Source of the DNA: Bryopsis sp. KO-2023
Taxonomy: Eukaryota; Chlorophyta; Ulvophyceae; Bryopsidales; Bryopsidaceae
Direction of reading: 5' to 3'
Length of the DNA stretch: 64,000 bases
NCBI GenBank assembly: GCA_030272585.1
Contig: BSYQ01000014.1
Coordinates: forward strand, 1,302,001 to 1,366,000
Position numbers and translations under genes: made by a program. How positions within the stretch are numbered: position 1 is the stretch's first letter; the number at the start of each line of letters is the position of its first letter. The notes under the pieces are model-generated. The model searched no databases and had not been told where the DNA came from. It saw nothing but the letters and a program-made list of their open reading frames with translations. This document shows, piece after piece, positions 23,339 to 37,800 of the stretch.

Positions 23339-24566
23339 TGTGTTGCGTCGGGATTCGCGGTTTGGAAAGCTCCCGGAGCTCGTATTTGAGCCCACTCGTC
23401 CTCTTCCTCGTAGCACCAGTGTTCCATCGCCCCCCCATCCTTGGCTTGATCGACCTCCCACTCTCCATCACGACGTTCGCCACTCTGGCCTTTCACACTG
23501 GCCGGTCCCCTCCGGTCCTCAGCGGTCCGCGGCCATTGGAAGTCTCCGAGTCTTGTTTAACCAACGTTGGGACTGCGACATCCAAGGTTCTTGACCTCTT
23601 CTGTCTTGAATGCGTCTCTTTTGTTTCTTGTTCGTTTGGTCAGACTCAAAGTTGTTTGGTACCAGGGGAACCTTGTCTTTTTCTTTCCTTGGAGTTCGGG
23701 AAGCATTACACCGGTTCGTGGTCCTTGCACTGGCAGTGGTGGTCAGCTTGCTCACCAGCCGATTGTACTGAGATGGAACAGCAAATGGTGGAAATCCTGA
23801 CGAGATCATGAAAAGGAGGCAATATAAACTTCCCAAAAAAAAGTTTTCCACAGCAAGCTGGGAAGTTGGAGCATCTCTTCATAAGGGATGTCGAATTGGT
23901 TTGTAATCTGATGAATCAAACTAAGATATTCAATATTTGCAACTTATCTAAATGGGGGCAAAAAAAAGGAAAGCAAAGCAACTTCCTTCCCCTTTCTGGC
24001 CACCACTGAATTGTTTGGGCCGCAAATAACTTATTTGCTGCAGCCCACCGAATTTCGAGTCTCGAATTCAAAAAATAAAATTAAACTTTTATTGTGCATT
24101 TCCTGGGGACGGGGGGGGGGGGGCAGCAAGCCCTTACAGCATCACGAATAGGACGGAACAACAGCAGCAGATTTTAGAACTGAATCAAATGGCTGCAGAG
24201 TCTGACAGATCACATTGACGCATCTCGAAGGAAAGAAAGGAAAGCCAAACATGCGTAGCCTTTTTGGGCGGAAATGTTATTGTTTCAGACAGAGGCGGAA
24301 AGGAAGTACTGTAATTTAACGGCAGGAACGGACAGCCACCCCAGCATCAAAATTCTAGGGGGCAACTATGTGTAACAGCAAGGAAAAAATCTTCCCCTAA
24401 AAAAACCATTCTTCTTGGCAATGTAGTCAGGTCCCCACCAAATACAAGAACTTTTATTTTTTAGACTCTTGAACTCCATTCAAGAAAGTTGCTCCAGGGT
24501 CGGTTTTCCCTCCACCTTTTAAGGGGAAGGTCAATTTGTACTCTTCTCATGGATGGAAGGAATACA
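23339..24566. other. Poly-Gly gene promoter side and A/B junction
   Basis: This holds the upstream region of the - strand poly-Gly gene and the boundary where the tandem unit restarts at 24,567. A G-homopolymer (14 or more G) lies near 24,109-24,122. No gene was recognised. The segment 23,766-24,010 is related in inverted orientation to 50,516-50,775. Confidence 0.5.
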
Positions 24567-25192
24567 TCTGAGTCTGGCACAGACTACCCACTGGCTTCAT
24601 CCCTGTTAAACTCTGCGTCGACGAAACGGGCAAACTCTCCGAAACTCACTTTTTTCTGAAGGTGCAAATCTCGGTTTGTCGGACTTGAGGAGGAGGAGTA
24701 AAGGCATGTCCGCCACGGTGTACATCCTCTGTTTCACAGCACAGCACCGACGTGTAACGTCTGACGTTGTCTGCAACGAATTCTACAGCCAGCTTTTCCA
24801 TACTGCCTCAGCAAACGAGTGTTTTTTTAACTGCGATAAACAGGTCGATATGAATTTTACTTCGGGATATGCGAGAAGAGTGTGTTTTTGCGTCGTCCTC
24901 CTAACAACCACCTCGAGAGGTGAGCTGCCTGTGTTTCCAAATCGACGTCCGCTACCAAACAGCCGATCGCACTCTCAGTGCGCGGTAGGCACTGGGACTG
25001 TAAGTTCCACCTTTTGTGCCTGAACGACGCACGCATCTCAGTTTGCGGCGGGACAAACGGCCTTCAACCCAGAGCTACCGTTCCGAACGGGTAGCCTTCA
25101 AGAAAAGTGAAAAACACGCTCTTGTCTTCGCGACAGACCTTCATAGTGGAGAATGCAGCATCCCACACGTGTTCTGTTTTCGGACGTTTTTG

Positions 25193-26730
25193 ATGTGGAG
25201 CTTCTTGTTTGTGGCTTGGGTGTTTAGTGGTCGGACAGGAAGTGTCCACCTCGGAAAGTGTCCGTGCAGAGGGGAGCGCTGCAGATGTCCCAGCAACATT
25301 TCCAACAGGGGCCGAGGGATCTAAAAGCAGCACAGGTAGCCCGGGCTCTGTTGGTGTCCCAGCTTTAGGTTTTGGCAGCTCGAGTGGTACACTTGGTGTA
25401 CTTGGACGCAGCAAACCCGACATAAGCTACCCTTATTCCTACACGGTATCTTTGCGGAGAAGATCTGATCTGGGCTACTTCTGCGCCGGTGTGTTGGTGG
25501 GGAACAGGCACGTTTTGACAGCGGCGCACTGCGTCGACTCGTCCACAACGTCGACCGACAGTCGACCTCAAGTCGTCGTTGGCTCCATCTTCTCGACAAA
25601 GACGTCAGGCCCGGGGGTCCAGGTACGAAGGCGTTCCCGAGTGTGAAGGGGTACGTCCTCACGATGGTCTCCCACGACTGACCTTGCAGCTCGCGCCCCC
25701 GGCTGCGGTGTGTCGGCAACACCCAAAATTTCAAAAATATCTCACGACGCGCGTCCCACGACGTCCCACGACGTTCCACGACATGTCTTTCGCTTGGTTA
25801 CCTCAATCCACCCCACGATGCGAGCTGTCGCGACGAATCGTGTAACTACCACGGGCTCGAGTGGCTGTAGGAAATGCGCGACACACCGTAGGATGCGCAA
25901 TGTGGGATCCTTCTACTGATGCATGCAATCGCTTTGGGTGGGTGCGTTGATTCGAATTGGTCCAGTGGGGGAAGGGGTCTTTCCTCCTTTCTTTTTTTTT
26001 TTTTTAACAAGGAAAAAATACAAATAAAAAAAATACGAGTCCTCCAAGCCTTTGGTTTTGTGAATGAGCAGGTCATCTCTACCCAAAATGTCTTCATCCA
26101 CCCTGACTACAAATCCAGGGGATACCCTGATCTTGCCATTTTGGAGCTCTCAAGTGCAGCAAATCAAGCCCCTCTTAAAATCCCAACAAGCACCAGCTTT
26201 CGCCCACAGAATGGCAATCTCCTGAGCTCCATTGGGTGGGGTCGGAAACGGAGGGATTCAGGATACTCTGAAATCGCCCAGGTGGTCGAGGTGGACTTCA
26301 TTAGCAGGTTGCGGTGCAGACGAATATTGTTCAGACAATTGATGACCAGACAATTTGTGCGCAGCCACCAGATCTGCATGGGGGGAGATGGGGTTGGCTC
26401 TTGTCCAGGTGAACAACGGTTTCAGTAGAATGCTTGATTAAATGCCATCCATAATGAAGCCACATTGTGAGGAAACTCTCCGGAGGCAAGGCACCACTGA
26501 GTCGAGGGATGTCTTGCCAAGGTGACGACGGAGGCCCCATCATTCTACCCGGTGATACGGTGACCACTCAAGTTTCTGTTAGTCCTGTGGATATTTTGGT
26601 TGGAATTGTGGGCTCTTCCCACGTCTGCGGAGGGTCTCCCAAACCTGATGTCCATACCAACATAGCGCCCTTTATTGATTGGATCAAATCAACTGCTGGT
26701 GAGGAGCTTGCCCGATTGTATTCCTGCTAA
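25193..26730 (+). pseudogene. Trypsin-fold (S1) serine protease homologue, copy B, probably inactive
   Basis: Near-identical to copy A, with LTAAHC near 25,520, PDLAILEL, GWG and the C-terminal FIDWIKS. The Ser motif again reads GDDGGP, encoded GAC GAC here against GAC GAT in copy A, so Asp is kept through a synonymous change. The same one-base mismatch between the GWG exon frame and the TIDDQTICA frame is present, so that lesion predates the duplication or reflects a gene structure I have misread. A poly-T tract in the first intron differs in length from copy A. Confidence 0.7.
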
Positions 26731-27642
26731 GATATGGTTTTTGAGGTATTGAATCAAACTGATGTAAGAAATTCGTTGATTGAAACTTCAATGACGAGAT
26801 TTTTGTGTGCCCAGGCCTCCCATGATGAGACCTTTCCAAGACAACTGAAGAAACTCTGTTACAATTGAAAACAGATTGCATTGAGATTTTTTATTTATTT
26901 TTACTTCAGTGCCACTTGATCAAGTGGTTTTGTCGATGTGTGTGTAAACTGTAATGTTTGTTTGACTGGAAAAAACCTCAGCTTTATGTTTGCTCAGAGG
27001 GATCCTGTTGCAATTATTGGCCAATAAAAAGAAAGATCTTTCTGGTGGGTTGCTTGGAAGGGGGTTTGTCTGAGAAAACACCGCATGTGGTTTGCGCGCG
27101 GTAATTTCCCTTCTCAGGGTGTCTAGAAGCTGCGAATTCACCAAGTCTTGATATGATGTGAAAATTTTGAAACCTGTTCCCTGAAAAACATCACTTCAGA
27201 GTTGGATTGAAGTGAACCTCATGGGCAATTCAGCGGCTGAATTTCAGTCCCTCTGGGATACAGTTTTGATGAAAGGGAACACTGGTGAGGTTGTACCTTT
27301 CCCTTCTAATGCATTTTAAAATTCAAATTTGAATCTTTTCATCTCAAAACATCCACCTGGATATTGACCTGCTGTCATGCTGCTCTCACATGCATGCTAT
27401 CACAGGCGTTACACAATGTAACATGAAAATAGCTCCGCGTAGAACGCATTGTTTCAGAGGATTTGGTAATATATAAGTATACATATACAATGTATCTTGG
27501 TATTCGATAATACCGCGGCAGCATGGTGCCTACTAACTCGCCAAATGCGACCCTCTGAGCTCGAAAACATCTCGTTCACCATGAGAAACGCCGATCACTG
27601 GCTGGCAGCAGGGGTGTCGCTCGATCCGTTGTTGAAGCGAAG

Positions 27643-27762
<120 letters not shown>

Positions 27763-28002
27763 TTTCTTTCCTTTCTTTCCTCGAATGTTTGAAGGACGTC
27801 TGGCCTTTACAACTTACACAGGCTAGTGCCCCTTCCTTGGACGCTTCCAATTGGCTGTCCCCTTCACAGAACTCACAGAAACGGTATTGGAGGTGGCAAA
27901 CCTGTTCGTTATATTTCGCGAACAGACGCCGGAACAAACTTTGGGTGGATCTGAACTTTTCTGCTCTGAGCAGCTATAGTTCCACAGAGAGACGCCATTG
28001 TT

Positions 28003-28404
28003 ATGAGAAAAAACGTGAGGACGCGAAGATACTTGGCCGACTTCTTGCAGGAAACGACGGCAAGATATCTCGCCGAATATCTCTGGGCTAGCTTGCGCTG
28101 CCACGGCAAGCGAGCAGTACGAGTGTTACGAGCTTGGTCATCGTGCGTGCAGTCTCAGAGGTTCTTTGAGCAAGCACAGGAAAACGTCTTCCCCAGAAAA
28201 GCTTTTCCTTTTGTCGAGTGCGATGACGTACAGGGGCATGCGCACCGTTCAATCGCGGGCGCGTCACTGGCGCAACAGACAGCAAAGAAGAGTCTGACGC
28301 GAAACCCGAAAACATTGGGGCTGTCTGTCGAGTCTTTTCCCCTGGAGAAACAGGGCTCCAGCAAGAATCTTGGGTTCAGTTTGATACTTCATGATTTGTG
28401 TTGA
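28003..28404 (+). CDS. Hypothetical 133-aa ORF, copy B
   Basis: Same frame and length as 3,342-3,743 with a few substitutions and no indel. No domain was recognised. The status as a gene is doubtful. Confidence 0.2.
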   Translation: MRKNVRTRRYLADFLQETTARYLAEYLWASLRCHGKRAVRVLRAWSSCVQSQRFFEQAQENVFPRKAFPFVECDDVQGHAHRSIAGASLAQQTAKKSLTRNPKTLGLSVESFPLEKQGSSKNLGFSLILHDLC

Positions 28405-28819
28405 AAAAAAATAAAATATGAGAGAACAAAACAAAGCAGACAGTCTCATTGTTGGCGGCATGAGAGATCAATTTTTTGGACGCAAGATGTCGATACCGTT
28501 CACACTGATGGAAGTTTTCTTTTCGAATCGAGAGTTCACTTGGAATTTGCCAAAAAGACAAGATATCCCCCGTCAGTCAAGCTGCGAAAACAAGTCAGAT
28601 ATCGTTTGGATGGAAGCTTTTCAATACATTCCCGGTCGATTTGTTACCAGAAATCTCTGTAGTGAGCTGAGATGTTTTTTGGAAATCCTGGGTTTTATGG
28701 TTGGTTTTTGCTGGGTGGAGGGAAGAGACACACAGTGGATTCCTCTGTTCAAAATGATTAAAAAGGCCGAGGTTGCCCCAACACAATTTCTTTCTTTTTG
28801 TCTCAGCTCTAAGACCTCT

Positions 28820-31800
28820 CTAGGAAGGCCCCGGACCACTGGACGTTATAGGGAGAATCCCTTCCTGGGCTCTCTTCTTCTTCTTCTTGGCGAAGTAGTA
28901 TATGCCAACTGCGACGCCGACTGTAACCACCAATCCGGCCACAACAATGCCCACGATCATCCCAACGGGTGCCTTTTTGCCCTTTTTCGCGACTCCTGAG
29001 AGATACAAACAACCACAAACTTCTCAACAACATTTCGTCCCTTTGTTTCGCAAGAGGGGTACACTTTCTCACACCGTGCTCACCAGATTGTGTTATGACG
29101 ATCTGTGGAACTCCAAAGGAATCCACAAAGTCGTTCTGGAACGCTTCTTCAGGCTTGTTCGTCAACGTGGATTCGATTTCTCTGATCTCGCTGTCTGCCG
29201 TGGCGGCTGGAATATCGATCCTGGTTTCCACGACAATAGACCCAGCTCGCATGCTGAGAATCTCAACACTGGTGGTCTCCACTCCAACGAAATTCGCCAA
29301 GTTTTCCCGAATGCCCATCAAGAAAGTAGCGTCCTCTTTGAGGGTTGAGTAGTCCCCAGCAAACGTGAGCTCCGCCTTGATCTGAATCAAAAGCCAATCT
29401 CTCAGCGAACGATTCTTTCTGGAGGGCACATGTACAAATGCTCATAATCGTCAGAATTGCATACCTGTCTCTCCTTGGATTTGTTTTCGATCATTGGTGG
29501 CGGCGGTGCCCAGTTTGAGCCGGGTACTGTGAGAGCCAGCGGGGGTGGCGGTGCTGCTGGTGGAAGAGAGTATTGAATGACGAACATTTCACCAAGCTTT
29601 TGGAACTCGCAAGCTACCGCCCCTTTGCTCTTGTCGTATCCCAGGTAGGATATCCCATCTTCGATGACAGCCTTGCCGTCCACCACTCGGGCACATACTG
29701 TTGGTTCTTTGGTCGAAAAAACGGAGGCATCCACAGGAATGTTCGCGAGGGAGGGGCAATCGTTGGCGTTCGGGCACAGATCGACTCCGCCCACATGATC
29801 CGTCAGCCCGACCTCCAGAATCCCGGACACGATCCTCACATCGGTTGCACCAATCAAGTATATTTCTCCCACCAGGTCTGCTAGGGTGGAAGAATCAGCG
29901 AAGTATTGAAGATTCGTTCCTACAGTTTCGACAGGACAAAACTCCCCGCACTTGGTTGGAAAATCCGCATGCAGTTTCACGCTGGGCTGAGCTTCTGAGG
30001 CCTGCAACTTTCTTCCTGTGGTGCCTTGTGACGTTTGGATTGTTATGGACTTTCCTCCCAGGCTCTCAATATTTTCCTTTGAGCATTGCATCACGATGGG
30101 GTCCACGGTCGCGGACGATGTTTTTGAAATCACCGGGTCGACTCCTGGGGTCACAGTTGAGCACGAGAGCTTGGAGCACAGGGATATAGCGGTCTTCAGC
30201 TTATCGTAAAACACGGCTGTGGATTGAACGTTCTGGTCATCTCCTGCGATCCGCTTTCCTGCCCCAGACGAGACGATGTTCAACACGTCTTTGCAGTTCT
30301 CTCCTTTGAACTTCTTGGCTCCATAATCCGATGCAGTCAACCCGGTGATGACGGCGTCCAGCATTTGTTCCACCACGGATGCTTCTGTCCAGCCACTTTG
30401 TGCCAACTCGCCCAGTACGCCTTGTGCGATCATGTACTCGTCCGGGTCCACATCCTCCACGGAGGGGATCTGAGCAATGGATGCTTCCGCGAACTTTCTT
30501 GCGATTGATTTCCCTTCATTGGCAGTTATGGCGCCCTTTTCTTGTGCAAGCTCCAATAGCTGCGCTCCCTTCCTGGACTCTTGAAACACTGTCACTGGAT
30601 CCCCAGAGCGAGTGCCCTCATTTGCACCAAGAACTACGTCATCCAATATCGAGTCCAGGGCGATATCCTGCTCGGGCTCCAGAACCGACACCGTTTCCGC
30701 TTGTTGCGCCACTCCTCCAGATGCATCTGTGGCCCTCACCACAAGTGTATGATTTCCCTGGCTGAGTCCCTTGAATTCATAGGCCGTTGAAGGCCCGCGC
30801 TGGAACAGAACGAATGAACTTCCAACTGTCTCTCCAAACTCGTACATTATTTCAGAATCGTCGTCAACGAATCCTTTGGCTTTCGCAAGGAAAGAAGCGA
30901 CTGGGAAGCGGGAGGACTCCGTTGCATTGTTGACGGTGAAGCAATCACCAGTCAGGACGTTCGCACAATATGGTGGTTTGTTTGTCGCGAACGACACAAC
31001 CACTTCCCCTGTATCCTCCACACCGTCCTTCCTCAACGTCGCTGTGCACTCCACCTCAGCACCTCCTGGAACCACTCCTGGCCTTATGACCAGATTCCTG
31101 GACTGCAGATCGCCCACAACATTGTTCTCGAGATCCTGTAGTTCGTTGCACCACCAAGAAATGCTTGTGGCATCCTTGTGCTCCTCGTCCACTGTGACCA
31201 TGAGATTGATGATCTCGCTGGGGTTCAAGGTCGCTGGGCACTCCAGAGATCCACAGACCGGCTTAGCCCTCCCCGTCGGGATCAAGCTGCCCTCCTCTTG
31301 TGGTCTGAATTGGACTACGGCTGACGATGAGCGGGTCTGCTCCAAATCCGTCCTCGATATGCTTACAGTATAGAAATGCCATCTCCCTGGCACCAGCGCC
31401 TCTTTCGGAATGCACAGTTTCGTCCCTGCGATGGTTGGCTGCGTTTTCCCTGTGAAGCAAGCTTCACCTCCCAACTCATCCACCTCGCACCTCCACTTGG
31501 TCGACAGCTCGGATATCGCTGAGGGGTCATCAGGATCGTACGATCCCGACGCATCCAGGCAAATGTCCTCTTTTAGCACGACGTCTCCAGTGGGTCCATC
31601 GAGTTTTGCGACAAGAGGGGATCCCAGGGCAGTCATTTGCACGTCCAATGAGGATTGGCCCTGCAGCCCCCCACTCGAATCCAGGAGGTAGGTCACCAAT
31701 CTGAGACCATACTTCTGTCCAGGCGATGCGTCAACAGGGCCCTTCACAACCAAGTTTTTCCTGTTGTATCCGTCTTCTGGTATCGCCCCCCAAGGTGAAG

Positions 31801-34800
31801 CGTCGGTGGATATCCAGAGATAATCCACCGTGTAATTGTCACAGACAGAGCTCTTATCCACGAAGGCACTGATCTTGAAGCCCTTGCTGATCTCGAAATC
31901 CTTATCTTGCTCTCCAAAAATTCCAACAACGGGGACTGCCGCTTCTGCTCGTGTGAAAATGATGTCCGAAAAGGAGCTCGCAGACAAATGGTTTGTGACA
32001 TCCAAACGAAATTGATAGTCTCCCGGTGCCAAGGATGAAACTGTTGCGGGTGGCAGCTCGAACGACGACTCGGTACTGAAGACGAACAAAACAGTACTTG
32101 CTTCCCACACTGTCATAAATGAGCTGAGAACACAAATAGAACAGAAGGATTTTGAATTACCTGTGAGCTTGCACAATACTAGCCACCTCTAGGCATGATG
32201 GGTCTGCTGTAAAAGGTCCAGAAATTCCACTCCTGTAGCATTCGTCAGTATTGATCGTCCAGTTGTACGTCAGCTCTCTCCTGGTGGGGTCCATGGAGTA
32301 GGAAGCGTCAAAGAAAACACCTCCAACCGAGTCGCCACACCCTGCCGAAACGAGCTTGGGATACAGCGTCAGTGCCACTGGTGGCACACAGGAAACGCAC
32401 GTGGCAACCGTTATCTCTCCTACGAACGGGGTGCCAAGAATGTCCACCAGAGCGGTCTGATCTGTCAAAAGCGTAAGCGTGTTCCCTGGAGAAATTGTGG
32501 CCCCTTCCAAAAGGTACACTGTGAGCTCTTTGCCTGTCGCAAAACATTGAGCATAGGCGCCGACCAAGTCCACGGTGGGTTTGTCAAACACAGCGGAACA
32601 TGGAAAACTCTTCCTTGGGGTGGGGAAATTGAGCTCGACCAAAATTCTGTCGCCCTTGTCATCGAACGTCGCTGAGGTCGGACTCCGCTTGGCTGGAACA
32701 CAGATTCCATCGCATGTGGATATCTGAAGACCGCTCTCCGCCGTGCACGACATTTGTTTGCATTTCCCAGCAGACCCAGTGTCGCAAGTGAACCCAGATC
32801 CGCACTCGTTCGTCGAAGCACAAGGCGTAAACCGGGCATTGAACTCGTCAATCTGTTCTGTGTACTGTTCGCAAAGGTCTTTGCACTCTCCCACTGACGT
32901 GCAAATATCGCTTCCGTCTTTTGGATCGCAGGTGCAGGATGCATCGACTGTGCTGAACGAACAGTATTCGGATGCCTGACAGTCCGACTTGTTGTTGCAC
33001 TGGTCGGCAGCCAGGGACGTCTCGTTAGCATTGCTGGCTCCGCTCTTCAAACCCGTGGCCGAACACATGTCGATGGCAACGTCGACTTTATCTTGTTGCA
33101 CACTACAGCTTTCCATGCATCGATCGATCTTTGCACACAGTGCGGCTGGCCGCCTTCCCAGACTTCCGTTCCTGCTTCGTCGGACTTCGATTGCCAGTTC
33201 TCGACACTCCTCCTTGCTTGCTTTCGTCATAATGCACGCTTTTTGTATCGCAGCAGCAATGATGAATGAATTTGCATCGGGTGGCAGGGACTGAGAGGCA
33301 TTTTCCATACTGGAGATGCAGTCTCCGCAAGCATAGCAAGCATCGACGCATTGCTCCTTCCAGGCACATGTGGGGTTTCCGTGCGAACCTTCCTTGGTAT
33401 TGCAACTGAAAGCATCCTGCAAGGGTGAACAGGGGTCGTTATCAGCAACGCATCGGCTCGCATCCATTGCCCATGAGCAGAGGGTTGAATCGGAGCACGA
33501 CGCTTCGTCTTTCCTGTGAGGGCACAAGATTCGTCAAAGGTGTTCCACAGCAGTACCATACTTAAACATGATCTGTCCAAATTTAATTGAAATAAGAGAG
33601 TCTCCCCCAGTTGATATCCTTCCAGGAAAAGTTTCCAAGCCAACAACATTGAAACTGAAACTGATTCCTTTCTGATGTTCACCAAGGGCTTTTTTCCTGT
33701 TCGACATTTGGTGAAGCTTACAAGTTGGCACAGCTGTTAACACGAAGCTCGCAGGTCCCTGAGCTCGTGCATCCAGGGGCAGATCCGCAAGCATCTACAT
33801 CCAAACCACAGCAGGTGTCCCCCTTCTCGCAGGCGTTCGTCTCGCATCTATCCACAATTTGGCAAAGCTTCTTGCCGCCCTCTTCTATCGTTTCGCATGT
33901 ATTGAGGTCGTTGCACACATTGGCGAAGCTCACGCATCGTCCACTGAACGGATTGACTGTCGGAAACCACACACAATTCAGCCTCAAAACACAGAGCAAC
34001 GGAATTATTAGTTAACGAAGTTTCGGTGAGGTTCGCAGGATCTCGCCAACTTACATGCGTTGTTGTGGGGCCGCCATTCGCATCGCCCCAGCGCCCTGCA
34101 TCCCCATTCGTTGCTTGCAACGTTGCATGCATCGTATGCACGCACGCACCGCTTAGTGACGGCGCACGATCCACTCAGGCCGCACTCCTCCTTGGTTGAC
34201 TCACTAAACACTGCCGTTGTCGAAGAAATGCAACACTCGTCGTGGTTTCCATTGCACGAGAAGTCCTTTGAGGGATCAACGTCGCACGACTGGAGAGGAA
34301 TGTACACAAATTAGTTCTTTAGCACAAGTTTTGAGTCAAAGAGCCAACCCTGGAAACAAAAGGAAAAGCAGGAAAGCCCCGCACCGGGACTTTGTGGCAT
34401 CTTTCATCGTCTGAGCAGCTGCTCGAGCCGTGGCAAGCCTCGCGTCCATCGATATCCACACACACACCAAACTTTCCGTCGCCCTGTTTCCAAACGACAA
34501 CAAAAATGCAATTAAAAAATGCTGGCATCATAGTCACTGGCGAACACGCTTCAAAACACTCACAGTTTTCAGCGATCTGAAGTCGGCGGATTCGATGAAT
34601 GAACAACTCTTGGGACACTCGGCGTAGCCTGTGTTCTCCCAAGATTGTCTAAAGGAACTGTCACAAAGGTCCTCCTTCAGTTTGCATTGTGTACTCGATA
34701 CACAGCCGTCTGTCTCCTCGCAAAGAGGCTGTGCGGGGACGAGACCACTGTCATCCTGGTTGCTCTTGCAGCAAACGTCTGCACTTGGATCGCATTGCAA

Positions 34801-37800
34801 GTACTCGAATTTCTCCGCTCTGCAAGCAAAACACCATCGTCACACAATTTCTTTGACTGAAGGAAGTTTTCTGATTCAACGGTATCACAACCTACAGTGT
34901 TTGGCTTGAGAAATCCCCTTCCAATGTCTCCGTGCACGCCGTCCGAACACCTTCCACAGAATTCATCAAATGGCCAGCTTGCATCAAATCGTGTATGAGC
35001 TCCATGGTTTTCAAACAGAGCCCTTGTCCTTGATGCACCTTGGTGAATCCTGCGAAGAACATCAGCACTCGTTGAGAAACCCGGTTCAAAAGAAATCGAC
35101 CAGAAATCAAAAAGCACAAGAAGCCCACCTGCTTCGTCGCATGCCACCTCAAAATCTGCTTTAATGACACTCGTGCCAATGGCATCGAGGTCACCACAAT
35201 TTCGGTTCAAGAGGTGCATCTTGGATATCTCCGCAACGCAAACAGTCTCCCGAGGTGTCTGTACAAGCGAAGTGATATCAGCCAACAAACATGTATCCAC
35301 ACAAAAAATCCCAGCGTTCAAGAGCTTGTACAAGTACGAGTCGTAATCACACTCACGTTTGTCAAGGGGCACAGCTCCTCTTCTGGTTTCAGCGCTTTCA
35401 GCTCGGAGAGGATCTGCTGTGCAGAAAATTCACACTTTTCGCAAAGTGGTCCAGGGCACATTACTGTTGCTCCTTCCTTGCACACCGTTTCCACCCCCGC
35501 AGTCGCGAGAGCAGGCACGAGGTCTTCACAGAGCTTGGCGGCTGAGCACTCTGGCGATTCCTCTCCCACAGCTTCACTCGAACACTGGTCGTCTTTGCTT
35601 GCCTGCATGCAGCTGGGACTGGAGGAGGCAAACGCGATGTCAAACAGGGACAACTCGATCTAACACAGGGCTGGGCGAGTCGACAGAAATGTACATCTTA
35701 CGTGTACGTGCACTGGTCGAAATCCCCACACGCTTTCTTCGATCCCGCCATCTTGCACTGCGCTGTTGAGCGAGCGACGCACGTTCCTGCCAAGAAGATG
35801 TCTGTTGCACCTCCGAACGTCTTGCACATGCTCGTTGCGACGATGCTCGCCTCTTGATCGGTTCCCGACACCATCATCCCCATTTGGAACATCTGCTCCG
35901 CTGCACTATCACACGAGGGACATCCGACACCTATCACACAGTTCCTCAGCGGTCGTTTGCTTGGTCGCTTAAGACGAAACAGCAGTTTTTCGCATTATTC
36001 GTACCACAGTTGGAGTCACACAGGCCGACGGCGTATGCCGCGTTGGTGCCGTTCCGGAAGTAGTCCTGGCCGTAAGCCATGATCGAATTGCCTACCCGCT
36101 CGCAGAAAACTTCCATCCTGTCCTCGTTCAGCGCATTCAATACGAAAGAGCATCCTTCTTGTGCATGACAAGCATCCTGCCACACCATTTTGATCGTTTT
36201 CATATCACTTGTAGCGATGTTCCAAAAGCCACTTTGGACCAAACAACCGACCCACCTTGTTCGTGTGCCAGGAGCATTCGTCTATGTCCAGTCTCTCGAC
36301 TGCTGGCTCGCACTCTCCGTCAAAGAAACATTCCTCCTGCAGCACATTTTAATTTTAGCAATTAATTGGGTTTTCATGTTGAGCAACCGAAGATAGATGC
36401 TTTAACAGACTCATGAGTCATACCTCTATCGCACATGCATCCTCTTTCAAGCTCTGGCACATGTCTTCGGAAGGAGCGTCTTCGCGAACTTCCGAGGTAT
36501 CTTCATCGTTTTCTCTGATAAACGAGAAGTAACATGCGTCGCGCATATGCTCCTCGCTTGTCACGTTTGTTGCATTGGCCGCCAGGAGAGACAACGTCGA
36601 TGCGATCACACTTTCGCATGATTCACAAGCGTCTCCTGGACATGCATCCAGTTCGGAGCACGCTGCTGAAATGTCTGTAGCGTTTGACGGAGCGGGCAAC
36701 GCATTCATCACGCCCAGAAGTTCGCTGGGGAAGGTGTGGCAGAACCAGTCGTCCGAAGCGAGATGCGATGTGTCCGTCTTACAGCTGACCGCTGCCACCT
36801 CCGCCGTACCCTCGCAATTGCTTTCGAACTGAACACGGGGCTGGAGGGTGCCTTGCATGGCGACAACTCGTTGCTTGCACAAAGCGCATCGCTTCGACGT
36901 GTCCTTGGGGTCGACGCACATGTCCAGGCCTGGAAGCAATACAAAATCAACAAAATGTAGATTGAACAACCGCGACATGAGCACAGCAGAGGTTGGGAAT
37001 CGTCCAGGTACCTGGCCCCGCTCCATCGTCTTCGCACAATGTGGACACATCATTTCCGGTTGCACCGTCCAGATCCGCACAGAAGGAGCTCGACTGGCAG
37101 CTTGTAAAGAGCTTTTCTTCGCTCTGTCCAACAGATGTGCAATCCCCTTCCACGAAAGAGCATTCCTCCTTGCTGGGTGACCAGCTACAGTATCCGTTCG
37201 TCTGCACGTCATCAGAACTGGTCTCAGAAAACGGTGATTCAAAGTGTTGCAGTGTTATTAGTTCATGAAGTCAGAGATTGACGGTATCTCACCACAACGG
37301 CATCTGAACACGCCTCTTCAACAACTCCATACTTGCAGCAAGGGTCGGAGCCATCGCAGCTTTTCTCCCAACCTTCGGTCTGCACCGTGACGAAAGGGCA
37401 GCTTTCTGGACAGTCAGGGCCTGCAAAAGTCATAGCGATGAGCAACAAGGAATTAAGACTCGATAGTCATCAGGGCCAGTCTGAAAACAAAACGACATTT
37501 TGGGAAATTGTCACCATTCTTCAGGGCTGTTGCTGCACAAGCTGCAGCTTGTGATGGCATGCAAACATGAAACTCTGGCGCCGAGGAAACTTGTCTGGCG
37601 TGGAGACTTTGACTGATCAAGCCCTTCAAAAGCTCCCCATTTGCTTCCGCAACTCTGGCCACATCCGCCACGGAGGTCCAAGAACAAAACGTGGACTCGG
37701 TACACATATCCTGTGCACCCAAGTCGTGTGTTAAATGTTTGATTGAGCGTTAAAAAAAGGCTGCAGTTCATTGGAGCCTATCAGGCTTCACCAACATAAC

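Larger units (their letters stand above)
1..23765. repeat. Tandem segmental duplication, copy A
   Basis: Matches 24,567-46,932 with an offset of 24,566 bp at its start and very high identity along its length. The offset drifts through indels; the largest is the 1.4-kb retrotransposon present only here. The left end is the window edge, so the true unit may extend further left. Confidence 0.95.

Noticed and set aside
28418-28999. 193-codon + strand frame in copy B
   Set aside because: A one-base T-run difference merges two frames that are separate in copy A, and its 3' part is antisense to the TM exon of the giant gene.
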